A stretch of DNA of 64,000 nucleotides from an uncultured Rhodocyclaceae bacterium (GTDB taxonomy: Bacteria > Pseudomonadota > Gammaproteobacteria > Burkholderiales > Rhodocyclaceae), in the NCBI GenBank assembly GCA_907163225.1, contig OU015322.1, positions 3,220,060 to 3,284,059 of the forward strand, read 5' to 3'. The notes below the pieces were generated by a model. That model made no database searches and was not told the origin of the DNA. It saw only the letters and a program-made list of their open reading frames with translations. This document shows positions 1 to 8,702 of the stretch, one piece after another. Numbering within the stretch: position 1 is the first letter of the stretch; each line of letters begins with the position of its first letter. A program made the position numbers and the translations under genes.

Positions 1-1711
1 CCATGGTGATCAGGCGCGAGGTTTGTTCGAGCCGCTTTTGCTGCTGCAAACTCACTTCTTCGATGTGCTTCTTGTCGGTTATATCGGTGGAGATCTGAAC
101 GCGCACGGTACGCCCGTCCACCCAGCGGATGGCGCGCTCGTGAAGGTGGTACCAGTGGCCGGACAGGATGTGCTGGATTTCGCCGTCGAACAGATCGCAC
201 GGGAGTTCATCCGGGCTGATGTGCTGTGGGTCGCGCACCAGTGATTCCTGTGCCGGACGGCAGGCAGCGCTGATGAGTTCCGAGTCGCGCCCCACGCAGT
301 CAAAGCCGAAAATGTTCTGGAAAGCCCGGTTGGCAAAAAGGATTTCGCCGGTATTGACGTCGGCCACATGTACTGCGGCGTCGAGGCCGTTGATGACCGT
401 GACAAAGCGCTCATGGGCGCGTTCGAGCTCGACGCGCACCCGCTTCGGTTCGGTGATGTCATTCATCGAGGCGATCCAGCCGATCTGGGCGCCATGGGTG
501 TCGATCAATGGCGAGAAATAGAGGCGGACGTCGAAGCGCTCGCCGCTCCGGCGCATGATCCGCATCTCGAAGCCGGCAGCCGGGGCATTGCCGGCCAGCG
601 CGGTGTCGATGTTGTGCTGGAGGTGGTCGAATTCTTCGGGCGGCCAGTAGGGGTAGGGGGGCTTGATGCCGACCAGCTCGCTCTCGTTAAAGCCGGTCAT
701 CCGGCAGAAGGCGGCGTTGACGAAGGTGATGCGGCCTTCGAGGTCGATGGCGCGCATGCCGGTGATCAGCGATTGCGACATGGCCTGGCGGAAGGCGTAG
801 GCGGCACGCAGCTCTTCCTCGGTGGCGGCGCGCAGCTTGGCGTGGCGGCGCAGCTGGATCAGCGTGACGGTGGCAATCAGGGTCAGGACGAGGATCAGTG
901 CGGCCGGTACGAAGGGCAGCCAGGCGCCGCCGCTGCGGTAGGCGACGATGTTCAGTCCGAGGCGGTTGTTGGGCAGCTCAAGGTTGATCTGACCGGAAAT
1001 CTGGCGGTCGGTGGGTCTGATCGATGAGTTGCTGTAAACCTCGCGGTTTTGGGTGTCGACCACGGACAGGCTGTAGCGGGTGGTGAATACCGTCGGCAGC
1101 GTGGCGCGCAGCAGGGTTTCGAGCGACTGGATGGCAATGAAGGCACCAAGATCGGCGCTGCCGCGCTGGACGGGAAAAACGATGTCGTGGGTAGGGCGCT
1201 GCGTGGCGTCGCGGTAATCGGCAGAAACCACTTCGTGGCGTACGCGCAGGGCTTCCTGCAAGGCGGTGAGTCGTTCGCTGGCGAGTTGTTCGCCGACAAA
1301 GACAGCGGTGGCTTCATTCGGCGCTACCCAGTCAACCTTGCCGTCAGTGTCGACCCAGATAATTGCCTGGATTTCCGGTGTGTCGCGAACATAGCGCGCT
1401 GCCCGTACCTGGAAGGATTCGTAGGTGAGTTGCTTGAATTCCTGCTCACGGCCGAGCTCGGCGAGAAAATCGAGATGCCCGCGCAGGCGGTTCTCGATGG
1501 TTCGTTCAGCCCAGTGCATGTCGCCTTCCAGGGCCGAACGGGCGGTGTCGAGTTCGCGCCATTGCAGCAGGCCCGTCAGCACCAGCATGGCCAGCGCAAA
1601 GATGCCGATGGCGACATACGGCGCCAGCCATAGCCGGGTCTGTTTGGGGGGAGGGGCGGGGGATCGAAGGAGCATGGTCAAATTCTTCGCTGCTGGCGCT
1701 TCGTCGGCCAT
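1..1711 (-). CDS. PAS-domain sensor histidine kinase (3' end outside window)
   Basis: Membrane sensor whose reading frame stays open from the ATG at 1711 to the window edge (about 570 residues visible). A first membrane segment lies near residues 28-50, followed by an extracytoplasmic sensory region of about 210 residues and a second membrane segment near 262-284. Two PAS domains follow (about 307-420 and 425-545; the first contains VNAAFCRMTGF, the second ANRAFQNIFGF). The visible part ends in LEQTSRLITM, the usual lead-in to a HisKA H-box in kinases of the 'GEMASSLAHELNQPL' type, so the catalytic part should lie just beyond position 1. It starts 11 bp after the lrgB stop and is probably co-transcribed with lrgAB. 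Kinase identity is inferred because the catalytic domain is not in the window. Confidence 0.75.
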   Translation of the reverse strand, partial: MADEAPAAKNLTMLLRSPAPPPKQTRLWLAPYVAIGIFALAMLVLTGLLQWRELDTARSALEGDMHWAERTIENRLRGHLDFLAELGREQEFKQLTYESFQVRAARYVRDTPEIQAIIWVDTDGKVDWVAPNEATAVFVGEQLASERLTALQEALRVRHEVVSADYRDATQRPTHDIVFPVQRGSADLGAFIAIQSLETLLRATLPTVFTTRYSLSVVDTQNREVYSNSSIRPTDRQISGQINLELPNNRLGLNIVAYRSGGAWLPFVPAALILVLTLIATVTLIQLRRHAKLRAATEEELRAAYAFRQAMSQSLITGMRAIDLEGRITFVNAAFCRMTGFNESELVGIKPPYPYWPPEEFDHLQHNIDTALAGNAPAAGFEMRIMRRSGERFDVRLYFSPLIDTHGAQIGWIASMNDITEPKRVRVELERAHERFVTVINGLDAAVHVADVNTGEILFANRAFQNIFGFDCVGRDSELISAACRPAQESLVRDPQHISPDELPCDLFDGEIQHILSGHWYHLHERAIRWVDGRTVRVQISTDITDKKHIEEVSLQQQKRLEQTSRLITM

Positions 1712-1722
1712 AGGTACTTACC

Positions 1723-2448
1723 CTATATGACGATCAGCCAACCGGCGACGCCAGGTACCAGCAGGGCGGTCAAAGCGCCGTTCATGCCCATGGCCAGGGC
1801 GGCGAAGGCGCCGCTTTGCTCGCTGACCTGAAAGGCGCGGGCGGTGCCGATGCCGTGCGAGGCGATGCCGATGGCAAAGCCGCGGATGGCCGGGTCGCGC
1901 ACTTGCATCGCATCGAACACGGTGCGCGCGCCCACTGCACCGAGGATGCCGGTAACAATGACCAGCACGGCGGTCAGCGATGGAATGCCGCCGATCCGTT
2001 CGGCAATCCCCATGGCGATCGGCGTCGTCACCGACTTGGGGGCGAGCGAAAGCTGCGTAGACGTGCTGGCGTCAAACAGGCGGGCGACCAGCACGGCCGA
2101 TGCAATGGCGGTCAAGCTGCCGGCGAGCAGCCCGGCTACGACCGGCAGCAGCATCGAGCGCACGCGCTTGAGCTGCATGTAGAGCGGGATGGCGAGCGCC
2201 ACGGTGGCCGGGCCGAGCAGGAAATGCACGAACTGGGCGCCGGCGAAGTAGGTTTCGTACGATGTTGCGGTCAACGTCAAAAAAAGCACCAAAACGGAAA
2301 CGGCAATGAGCACTGGATTGGCCAGTGGATTGCAGCCGGATCGCTGGTAAATCCAGAAAGCGCCCTGGTAGGCGAGCAGCGTGACGGTCAGACCCAGCAG
2401 CGGTGAGGCGGAGAGGTAAACCCAGATCTGATTGATTTCCTGGGTCAT
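1723..2448 (-). CDS. lrgB: LrgB-family membrane protein (CidB/LrgB)
   Basis: 241-residue multi-membrane protein of the LrgB/CidB/YohK family, the larger partner of LrgA. The family is linked to murein hydrolase control and more recently to transport of small organic acids such as pyruvate or glycolate. The conserved region GTARAFQVSE near residue 190 and the short hydrophobic segments match the family. A longer upstream frame exists, but the ATG at 2448 overlaps the lrgA stop by 4 bp (ATGA) and gives the standard family length. The sensor kinase follows directly, suggesting one transcript. Substrate is not visible from sequence. Confidence 0.88.
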   Translation of the reverse strand: MTQEINQIWVYLSASPLLGLTVTLLAYQGAFWIYQRSGCNPLANPVLIAVSVLVLFLTLTATSYETYFAGAQFVHFLLGPATVALAIPLYMQLKRVRSMLLPVVAGLLAGSLTAIASAVLVARLFDASTSTQLSLAPKSVTTPIAMGIAERIGGIPSLTAVLVIVTGILGAVGARTVFDAMQVRDPAIRGFAIGIASHGIGTARAFQVSEQSGAFAALAMGMNGALTALLVPGVAGWLIVI

Positions 2449-2801
2449 GATGCCTCCCCGGTGGCCGGGGTGCGCTGGCAGAGTTTCATGACCAGCGCCG
2501 TTACAACGAGCGTGGCCAGGGTGCTGATCAGCAACGAAAGCAGAAGCGGCAGCCATTCGTCGGCGACCCGGTGCAGATGCACCATGATGCCGGTGCCAGC
2601 CGGCACGAAAAGCAGTGACAGGTGTTGCAGCAGGGTCAGGCCGGTGCCTTGCAGTTCCTTGTCTGGCCCGCCCTTGATCACCAGCGCGACGAACAGGAAA
2701 AGCATCCCGAGCACCGGGCCGGGAATCGGCAAGGCAAGGCCGCGGGCGATCACTTCGCCAGCGAGTTGAAAGAGCAGCAGTTGGGTGAGTGCAGAGAGCA
2801 T
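2445..2801 (-). CDS. lrgA: LrgA/CidA-family holin-like membrane protein
   Basis: Small integral membrane protein of about 118 residues with four hydrophobic segments. The family signature region LPIPGPVLGMLFLF is near the N-terminus and FVPAGTGIM lies in the third segment. LrgA/CidA proteins act with LrgB in the inner membrane. The ATG at 2801 follows AAGGA with 7-bp spacing and is preferred over an in-frame TTG seven codons upstream. Its stop overlaps the lrgB start, so the pair is translationally coupled. Confidence 0.88.
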   Translation of the reverse strand: MLSALTQLLLFQLAGEVIARGLALPIPGPVLGMLFLFVALVIKGGPDKELQGTGLTLLQHLSLLFVPAGTGIMVHLHRVADEWLPLLLSLLISTLATLVVTALVMKLCQRTPATGEAS

Positions 2802-3108
2802 GGCGCAATCCTTGTCGAACAAGGTTTGTAGTTTATTGCCCCTTATTTGTCGCGGCTAGGCGCTATTTTGTCGCTTTATCCGATACAAAAAGTATCAGGT
2901 TGGCGAAGGAGGCTGCGGCGCTCAGTGCTGTTTGGGTGCAGATCTGCCTCCGGCAGGCGCGCGAACCGCGATTGCTGGACAAATCGGGGAACGATGCCAG
3001 GATGTCCGGGCTTTCAGTCGAAATGAACCGGAGGGAACTGTCTGGCAGCGGTGTAATCTACCGACTAGACGGCGAGCAAATTGTCGTCTTTGAACAAGGA
3101 GCGCAATC
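2802..3108. promoter_or_regulatory. Intergenic region upstream of lrgA with GATAC-N5-GTATC inverted repeat
   Basis: The gap between divergent lrgA and the DUF2789 gene holds an inverted repeat, GATAC at 2882-2886 and GTATC at 2892-2896 around AAAAA, about 80 bp upstream of the lrgA start. It could be an operator for lrgAB. An AAGGAG ribosome-binding site for the DUF2789 gene lies at 3098-3103. Nothing else recognisable is seen. Confidence 0.3.
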
Positions 3109-3342
3109 ATGGAATTTCATTACCACACCCTGCCCAATCTGTTCGAACAACTCGGCCTGCCCGCCGAGCCCAACGCTGTCCAGCATTTCATCGACGTGCA
3201 TAGCCCCATGCCGGCAGCGGTACAACTCGCCGACGCACCATTCTGGAAACCGTCGCAGGCGGCTTTTCTCCGCGAGGAAATTTTGGAGGATGGCGACTGG
3301 GCGGAGGTGGTCGATGACCTGAACGCGCGCTTGCATTCGTGA
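3109..3342 (+). CDS. DUF2789 family protein (copy 1)
   Basis: 77-residue soluble protein of the DUF2789 family, function unknown. Recognisable motifs are NLFEQLGLP near the N-terminus, APFW in the middle and EEILEDGDWAEVVDDLN at the C-terminus. A strong AAGGAG precedes the ATG. A second family member lies at 61007-61237 in the same window, with the same length and the same motifs. No operon partner is visible; a dispersed-repeat copy follows 29 bp after the stop. Confidence 0.85.
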   Translation: MEFHYHTLPNLFEQLGLPAEPNAVQHFIDVHSPMPAAVQLADAPFWKPSQAAFLREEILEDGDWAEVVDDLNARLHS

Positions 3343-3371
3343 CCGCAGGCATTCAGAGAGGGCGGAAAATT

Positions 3372-3408
3372 TCAGTTTTGGCCAAAATTTCCGGTTGACC
3401 GTGGAAGT
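3372..3408 (+). repeat. Dispersed repeat, copy A
   Basis: Contains TTTTGGCCAAAATTT followed by CCGGTTGACCGTGG, matching the family consensus seen in ten places in this window. It lies just after the DUF2789 stop codon in the same orientation. Confidence 0.85.
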
Positions 3409-3466
3409 TCGCAGCTAGCGAACTGAGTGTTTTTCAGGCTTCGACTTTCTGTACGACCATAAAAAA

Positions 3467-3488
3467 AACGCCGGGTTGCCCCGGCGTT
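3467..3488. terminator. Bidirectional intrinsic terminator downstream of aceB
   Basis: A perfect 9-bp stem (AACGCCGGG / CCCGGCGTT) with a 4-base loop is flanked by an A-run on one side and a T-run on the other. It can stop transcription from aceB and from the opposite direction. Confidence 0.85.
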
Positions 3489-3492
3489 CTTT

Positions 3493-3523
3493 TTTTGACC
3501 TTTTTTCCGGTCGACCGTGGGAA
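3493..3523 (+). repeat. Dispersed repeat, copy B (diverged)
   Basis: TTTTTTCCGGTCGACCGTGG matches the repeat core with one change (GGTCGACC for GGTTGACC). It abuts the aceB stop codon. Confidence 0.7.
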
Positions 3524-5122
3524 TTACGCCATTGCTTCGTACAGCGGCAGGGTCAGGAACTCCGGGTATTCCGGGGTCAGTGACATTTCGTCGAAAATTA
3601 CGGCGGCCTTGTCGTAGCTGGCGGTGTCTTCGCCCTGGGCGGTGACGAAGGCCTTCACCTTGGCCAGTTCTTCGGCAATCATCGGGCGGACCATTTCGAC
3701 GGTGACCTTGCGGCCGTCGTCGAGGATGCCCTTCGGCGAAACAACCCACTGCCACACTTGCGAGCGGGAGATTTCAGCGGTGGCGGCGTCTTCCATCAGG
3801 TTGTGGATGGGCACGCAGCCGTTGCCGGCCAGCCAGCTGCCGAGGTAGTGAATGCCGACGTTGATGTTGTTGCGCAGGCCGGCTTCGGTGATCGGGGTTT
3901 CCGGCTGGAAGTCGAGCCACTGGGCCGGGCCGAAGTTGCCGGAAACCTGCTTTTCCCACTGGTTCGGCTTGTCGCCCAGCACCTTGACGAATTCTTCCAT
4001 GGCGATCGGCACGAGACCCGGGTGAGCCACCCAGCCGCCGTCGAAGCCGTCGTTGGCGTCGCGGGTCTTGTCGTGACGGATACCGGCCAGCGCCTTTTCG
4101 TTGGCGACCGGGTCGTTCTTGATCGGGATCAGGGCCGACATGCCGCCCATGGCCGGGGCGCCGCGCTTGTGGCAAGCCTGCACCAAAGCGAGAGCGTAGC
4201 CGCGCATGAAGGGCACTTCCATGGTGATGGCGCTGCGCTGGGCCAGGCAGAAGTCCTTGTTCTTCTTGAACTTCTTGATGCAGGAGAAGATGTAGTCCCA
4301 GCGACCGGCATTCAGGCCGGAAGAGTGGTTGCGCAGTTCGTAGAGGATTTCTTCCATCTCGAAGGTGGCGAGGATGGTTTCGATCAGCACGGTGGCCTTG
4401 ATGGTGCCCTGCGGCAGGCCGATGTGGTCCTGCGCCATCACGAATGCATCGTTCCACAGGCGGGCTTCGAGGTGGCTTTCCATCTTCGGCAGGTAGTAGA
4501 ACGGGCCGGCGCCGCGAGCGATCTGTTCCTTGGCGTTATGGAAGAAGACCAGGCCGAAATCGAAAAGGCCGCCGGAAACGCGCTGACCATCTACCAGCAT
4601 GTGCTTTTCGTCGAGGTGCCAGCCGCGCGGACGGATCTGCAGGGTGGCGATCTGGTCGTTCAGCTTGTATTCCTTGCCGTTTTCGTTCTTGAACGACAGT
4701 TCGCGGCGAATGGCCTTGTACAGGTTCATCTGGCCGACGATCTGGTTGTCCCAGTTCGGCGAGTTGGAGTCCTCGAAGTCGGTCATGTAGGAGTCAGCGC
4801 CCGAATTGAAGGCGTTGATGATCATCTTGGCTTCGACCGGGCCGGTGATTTCGGTGCGACGACGCTCCAGCGCCTTGGGCAGCGGGGCGATCTTCCAGTC
4901 ACCTTCGCGGATGGCCTTGGTTTCCGGCAGGAAGTCGGGCATTTCACCGGCGTCGATGCGCGCCTGGCGGGCAACGCGGGCCTTCAGGAGTTCCTGGCGG
5001 CGGGCTTCGAAAGCGCGGTGCAGCTTGGCGACCAGTTCGAGGGCTTCGAAGGTGAGAACGGATTCGTAACCCGGTTTGATCGGACCGGTGATTTGCACGC
5101 CTTGGGGCAGGTTGAGGGCCAT
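3524..5122 (-). CDS. aceB: Malate synthase A
   Basis: 532-residue malate synthase of the A type, condensing glyoxylate and acetyl-CoA to malate in the glyoxylate shunt. The family signature NHSSGLNAGRWDYIF lies near residues 260-278, and IRPRGWHLDEKH holds a conserved active-site arginine region. Length equals that of the E. coli enzyme. A GGAG lies just before the ATG (CAGGAGTTCCTCATG). It is divergent from a LysR gene, and isocitrate lyase lies 1.5 kb away on the same strand, so the shunt is complete but not a simple operon. The promoter region carries a 14-bp palindrome-like site shared with aceA. Confidence 0.97.
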   Translation of the reverse strand: MALNLPQGVQITGPIKPGYESVLTFEALELVAKLHRAFEARRQELLKARVARQARIDAGEMPDFLPETKAIREGDWKIAPLPKALERRRTEITGPVEAKMIINAFNSGADSYMTDFEDSNSPNWDNQIVGQMNLYKAIRRELSFKNENGKEYKLNDQIATLQIRPRGWHLDEKHMLVDGQRVSGGLFDFGLVFFHNAKEQIARGAGPFYYLPKMESHLEARLWNDAFVMAQDHIGLPQGTIKATVLIETILATFEMEEILYELRNHSSGLNAGRWDYIFSCIKKFKKNKDFCLAQRSAITMEVPFMRGYALALVQACHKRGAPAMGGMSALIPIKNDPVANEKALAGIRHDKTRDANDGFDGGWVAHPGLVPIAMEEFVKVLGDKPNQWEKQVSGNFGPAQWLDFQPETPITEAGLRNNINVGIHYLGSWLAGNGCVPIHNLMEDAATAEISRSQVWQWVVSPKGILDDGRKVTVEMVRPMIAEELAKVKAFVTAQGEDTASYDKAAVIFDEMSLTPEYPEFLTLPLYEAMA

Positions 5123-5176
5123 GAGGAACTCCTGAGTGAAGGATGAAGGAATGTTGCGTTGCAGCGAATTCTATGA

Positions 5177-5190
5177 CTCTTCTATAAGAC
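5177..5190. promoter_or_regulatory. Candidate glyoxylate-shunt operator (aceB/lysR intergenic)
   Basis: CTCTTCTATAAGAC matches 12 of 14 positions of the perfect palindrome GTCTTATATAAGAC upstream of aceA (8036-8049). It lies between aceB and the divergent LysR gene. A shared regulator is inferred. Confidence 0.5.
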
Positions 5191-5235
5191 TTGAAAGACG
5201 GCTAGAATCATTTCATCTTTTACCTGGGGTATTAA

Positions 5236-6138
5236 ATGGACCGTCTCAAGCAGATCGAAGCCTTCGTTTCGGCAGCTACTCGGGGCAGTTTGTCCGCTGC
5301 CGCAAGGCTTGAGGGCGTTACCCCGGCGATTATCGGGCGCCGGCTGGATGCGCTGGAAACCCGGCTGGGCGTCAAGTTATTGCTGCGTACGACACGCAAG
5401 CTGACGATCACTTTCGAGGGCCAGGCATTTCTGGAGGATTGCCAGAAGACGCTGAACGACCTGGCCAACGCGGAGGCCGCCGTTTCGCTGGGTAGCGTGC
5501 GGGCCAGCGGCCAGTTGCGGGTGTCGGCGCCCTCCGGTTTTGGGCGGCAGCATGTGGCGCCGCTGGTGGGCGATTTCATGCTGGCCAATCCCGAGGTGCG
5601 GGTCAACCTGAACCTGAGCGACCGTCTCGTCGATCTGCTCAACGAAAACATCGATTGCGCCATCCGCATCGGCGAATTGACCGATTCGAGCCTGATCAGC
5701 GTCCGCCTTGGCGAAATGCGCCGCATGGTCGTCGCTAGCCCGGCTTATCTGGTTGCCCGTGGCGTGCCGCGTGAGCCGGCTGATCTGGCAATGCATGAAT
5801 GCCTGTCGCTCGGCCAGCAGCGCGGCTGGGTGTTTCGTGATCCGCAGGGCGGGCAGGTCGATACCATCAAGGTCGGCGGCAGCTTTGAATGCAACGACGG
5901 CGCCGTGCTGCATGAATGGGCGCTGGCTGGTCGAGGCCTGGCCTGGCGTTCGCTGTGGGAAGTCGGTCAGGACTTGAAGGAAGGCCGGCTAACCTCGGTG
6001 CTCGACGCCTGGCAGGCGCCGCCAATGGGCATCTACGCGGTCTTTCCCCAGCGCAAGCACCTGCCGCTGCGCGTGCGCCTGTTCATCGATCTGCTCAAGG
6101 AAACCTACAGCCGGCCGAGTTACTGGGAATTGCGCTGA
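5236..6138 (+). CDS. LysR-family transcriptional regulator
   Basis: 300-residue LysR regulator. The winged HTH occupies about residues 1-60 (FVSAATRGSLSAAARLEGVTP, ending ETRLGVKLLLRTTRKL), with a periplasmic-binding-like effector domain from about 90 to 290. It is transcribed away from aceB with 113 bp between starts, the usual arrangement for a LysR gene controlling its divergent neighbour. aceB, and possibly aceA, are therefore plausible targets. The effector is not predictable. The DUF454 gene follows 7 bp downstream. Confidence 0.92.
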   Translation: MDRLKQIEAFVSAATRGSLSAAARLEGVTPAIIGRRLDALETRLGVKLLLRTTRKLTITFEGQAFLEDCQKTLNDLANAEAAVSLGSVRASGQLRVSAPSGFGRQHVAPLVGDFMLANPEVRVNLNLSDRLVDLLNENIDCAIRIGELTDSSLISVRLGEMRRMVVASPAYLVARGVPREPADLAMHECLSLGQQRGWVFRDPQGGQVDTIKVGGSFECNDGAVLHEWALAGRGLAWRSLWEVGQDLKEGRLTSVLDAWQAPPMGIYAVFPQRKHLPLRVRLFIDLLKETYSRPSYWELR

Positions 6139-6145
6139 GATCGCC

Positions 6146-6499
6146 ATGAAAACACCCATCTACCGTGGCCTGGGCGTGTTGTGCGTCGTTCTCGGCGTGA
6201 TTGGCGCCGTCCTGCCCTTGCTGCCGACAACGCCCTTCCTGATTCTCGCCGCTTACTTTTTTGCTCGCTCGCACCCTGAGTGGGAAGCCCGTCTGCTGGC
6301 GCACCCGACTGCCGGCCCGGCCATCCGTGCCTGGCGCGACCATGGTGCCATTCCGTTGGTCGCCAAGCGCCTGGCAACGGTTCTCATGGCAATCAGCGCC
6401 ATCGGTGGCTGGTTTGGCCTGCCCGAGCCTTGGCGATATGTGCCAATGGCCGTCGCCGTAATGGTGTTGAGCTGGATGTGGACGCGGCCGTCGGTTTGA
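6146..6499 (+). CDS. DUF454 (YbaN-like) inner membrane protein
   Basis: 117-residue membrane protein. The N-terminal hydrophobic segment contains GVIGAVLPLLPTTPFLILAA, a hallmark of the DUF454/YbaN family, followed by ARSHPEWEARLLAHP, also family-typical. Two further hydrophobic stretches form the C-terminal half. Function of the family is unknown. It starts 7 bp after the LysR stop and is likely co-transcribed. Confidence 0.88.
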   Translation: MKTPIYRGLGVLCVVLGVIGAVLPLLPTTPFLILAAYFFARSHPEWEARLLAHPTAGPAIRAWRDHGAIPLVAKRLATVLMAISAIGGWFGLPEPWRYVPMAVAVMVLSWMWTRPSV

Positions 6500-6502
6500 G
6501 CA

Positions 6503-6540
6503 TTTCAATTTTGGCCATTTTTTCGGTTGACCGTAGCAAT
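6503..6540 (+). repeat. Dispersed repeat, copy C
   Basis: TTTCAATTTTGGCC, a T-run, then CGGTTGACCGTAGCAAT. It begins 4 bp after the DUF454 stop codon in the same orientation. Confidence 0.85.
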
Positions 6541-6556
6541 CACCTATATGAAATGA

Positions 6557-6588
6557 AAAAGGCCGGCCCCTTGTGGGAGCCAGCCTTT
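6557..6588. terminator. Intrinsic terminator downstream of aceA
   Basis: An imperfect hairpin (AAAGGCCGGCCCC / GGGAGCCAGCCTTT) lies in the gap between the aceA stop and the convergent DUF454 gene. Confidence 0.6.
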
Positions 6589-6628
6589 ATTGCTGCCCGA
6601 TGAGGCAGCAAGCTTAAGCGGTCAGTTC

Positions 6629-7927
6629 TTAGTGGAACTGTTCTTCTTCGGTCGAGCCGGTCAGCGCGGTAACGCTGGACTTGCCACCCTGGATCACGGT
6701 GGTGACATCGTCGAAGTAACCGGTACCGACTTCCTGCTGGTGCGACACGAAGGTGTAGCCACGGTCGCGGGCAGCGAATTCCGGCTCCTGAACCTTCTCG
6801 ACGTAGGCCGACATGCCGCGCTTGGCGTAGTCCTGAGCCAGGTCGAACATGTGGTACCACATGTTGTGGATGCCAGCCAGGGTGATGAACTGGTACTTGT
6901 AGCCCATGGCGCCCAGTTCCTTCTGGAACTTGGCAATGGTGGCGTCGTCCAGGTTCTTCTTCCAGTTGAAGGAAGGCGAACAGTTGTAGGCCAGCATCTT
7001 GCCCGGGTGAACCTTATGCACGGCTTCGGCGAACTTGCGGGCAAATTCCAGATCCGGCGTACCGGTTTCGCACCACACCAGGTCGGCGTAGTCAGCGTAG
7101 GCGATGGCGCGGGAGATGGCCTGATCCAGACCCTTCTTGGTCTTGTAGAAGCCTTCAGCGGTACGCTCGCCAGTCAGGAACGGCTTGTCGTTCTCGTCGT
7201 AGTCGGAGGTCAGCAGGTCAGCAGCTTCAGCATCGGTACGGGCGATAACCAGGGTTGGCACGCCATAGACGTCAGCAGCCATACGGGCAGCGATCAGCTT
7301 CTGGATAGCTTCGGTGGTCGGAACGAGAACCTTGCCGCCCATGTGGCCGCACTTCTTGACGGAAGCCAGCTGATCTTCCCAATGCACGCCGGCAGCGCCG
7401 GAGCGGATCATGGCCTTCATCAGTTCGTAGGCGTTCAGCACGCCGCCGAAACCGGCTTCAGCATCAGCAACGATCGGCAGGTGGTATTCAACGTGGCCAG
7501 CATCGCCCTTGTTGATGTTCTTGGACCACTGGATTTCGTCGGCGCGGTTGAAGGCGTTGTTGATGCGCTCGACAACCTTCGGCACGGAGTCAACCGGGTA
7601 CAGGGACTGGTCCGGGTACATGGCGGCGTATTCGTTGTTGTCAGCAGCAACTTGCCAGCCGGACAGGTAGATGGCCTTGATGCCGGCCTTGGCTTGCTGA
7701 ACGGCTTGACCGCCGGTCAGGGCGCCCAGGCAGTTGACGTAGGGGGTGTTGTTGACCAGATCCCAGAGCTTCTCGGCGCCGCGACGGGCCAAGGTGTGCT
7801 CGACCTGGAAAGAACCGCGCAGGCGGACGACGTCAGCAGCGGAGTAGCCGCGCTTGATGCCCTTCCAGCGGGGGTTTTCAGCCCAGTCTTTTTCGAGGGC
7901 GGCGATTTGCTGTTCGCGAGTGCTCAT
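6629..7927 (-). CDS. aceA: Isocitrate lyase
   Basis: 432-residue isocitrate lyase, cleaving isocitrate to succinate and glyoxylate. The catalytic motif KKCGHMGGK is near residue 191, equivalent to Cys195 of E. coli AceA. The N-terminal GLOG-like region [22 protein letters not shown] is replaced here only in part by its standard form and the length is normal for the family. It lies on the same strand as aceB but is separated by lysR and DUF454. A well-formed promoter with a palindromic site just upstream of the -35 box precedes it, pointing to activator or repressor control with carbon source. Confidence 0.97.
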   Translation of the reverse strand: MSTREQQIAALEKDWAENPRWKGIKRGYSAADVVRLRGSFQVEHTLARRGAEKLWDLVNNTPYVNCLGALTGGQAVQQAKAGIKAIYLSGWQVAADNNEYAAMYPDQSLYPVDSVPKVVERINNAFNRADEIQWSKNINKGDAGHVEYHLPIVADAEAGFGGVLNAYELMKAMIRSGAAGVHWEDQLASVKKCGHMGGKVLVPTTEAIQKLIAARMAADVYGVPTLVIARTDAEAADLLTSDYDENDKPFLTGERTAEGFYKTKKGLDQAISRAIAYADYADLVWCETGTPDLEFARKFAEAVHKVHPGKMLAYNCSPSFNWKKNLDDATIAKFQKELGAMGYKYQFITLAGIHNMWYHMFDLAQDYAKRGMSAYVEKVQEPEFAARDRGYTFVSHQQEVGTGYFDDVTTVIQGGKSSVTALTGSTEEEQFH

Positions 7928-8145
7928 GTGAATTCCTCAGGTAATTTGGTTTTGGGGGTTTCGGTGAAGAACCGAGTCGCTATGGTGCAATGGCGATGGA
8001 AGAAAGTATAGTGATTTTTTTGCGGGGCAGCAATAGTCTTATATAAGACATAAGACATTATTTTATTCAATAAAAACAGAGCTATGCGTTGTGCTTTTCA
8101 CGATATAAAACGCTGTTTGTGTTTTTGAAATAAAACTGCGCTGCG
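7928..8145. promoter_or_regulatory. aceA promoter with upstream palindrome
   Basis: Reading on the minus strand, TTGCTG (8028-8033), a 17-bp spacer and TATACT (8005-8010) form a sigma70-type promoter for aceA. The perfect 14-bp palindrome GTCTTATATAAGAC (8036-8049) ends 2 bp upstream of the -35 box, and a further TAAGACA half-site follows at about 8051-8057. This geometry suits an activator site. The rest of the gap is AT-rich with no other recognisable element. Confidence 0.6.
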
Positions 8146-8640
8146 TCAGCACAATGGTTTTTCGCTGACCAGCACGCCATCCTCATCGGCGTAGAGATAT
8201 TCACCTGGGTTGAAGGTGACGCCGCCAAAGGTAACCGCTACGTTCCTGTCGCCAACGCCTTTCTTTAGCGTCTTCTGTGGGTGGGTATTCAGCGCGCGGA
8301 CGCCGAGGTCAATGCCGTTGATGTCGCCCGAGTCGCGGATGCAACCATAGACGACAGCGCCAGCCCAGCCGTTTTTAGCTGCCAGGATGGCGAGTTGGTC
8401 GCCGACCAGTGCACAACGCAGCGATCCGCCACCATCGATCACCAGCACCTTGCCTCGGCCGTCTTCGCCGAAAATTTCGCGAACCGGCGAGTTGTCCTCA
8501 AAAATCTTCAACGTGACGATCTGACCAAAGAAGCTGGTACGTCCGCCGTAACGCTGGAACATCGGGGCAACGACGCGAACGGTCTTGCCCAGTTCGCTCT
8601 CGAATTCGTCGCAAAGGTCAGGGGTCTTGAAGGTCATCAT
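8146..8640 (-). CDS. rraA: RraA-family protein (ribonuclease E inhibitor / HMG aldolase fold)
   Basis: 164-residue member of the RraA family. Some members bind RNase E; others are divalent-metal-dependent 4-hydroxy-4-methyl-2-oxoglutarate / oxaloacetate aldolases. The region [25 protein letters not shown] carries the conserved G-x(3)-A and the R-D pair of the aldolase site near residues 80-105. AAGGACTCC precedes tandem ATG codons; the first is used. The clpA terminator lies between this gene and clpA, so rraA is probably expressed on its own. Confidence 0.88.
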   Translation of the reverse strand: MMTFKTPDLCDEFESELGKTVRVVAPMFQRYGGRTSFFGQIVTLKIFEDNSPVREIFGEDGRGKVLVIDGGGSLRCALVGDQLAILAAKNGWAGAVVYGCIRDSGDINGIDLGVRALNTHPQKTLKKGVGDRNVAVTFGGVTFNPGEYLYADEDGVLVSEKPLC

Positions 8641-8657
8641 GGAGTCCTTGAAATAAA

Positions 8658-8683
8658 AAAGCCGTGCAATGTTGCACGGCTTT
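8658..8683 (-). terminator. Intrinsic terminator downstream of clpA
   Basis: A perfect 12-bp stem (AAAGCCGTGCAA / TTGCACGGCTTT) with a 2-base loop is followed on the minus strand by a T-rich run. Confidence 0.85.
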
Positions 8684-8702
8684 CGGGGTGGAAGGCAACC
8701 GT

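Noticed and set aside
3758-8011. Long plus-strand frames across aceB and aceA
   Set aside because: Composition shadows of malate synthase and isocitrate lyase; low-complexity Gly/Val/His-rich translations with no family resemblance.
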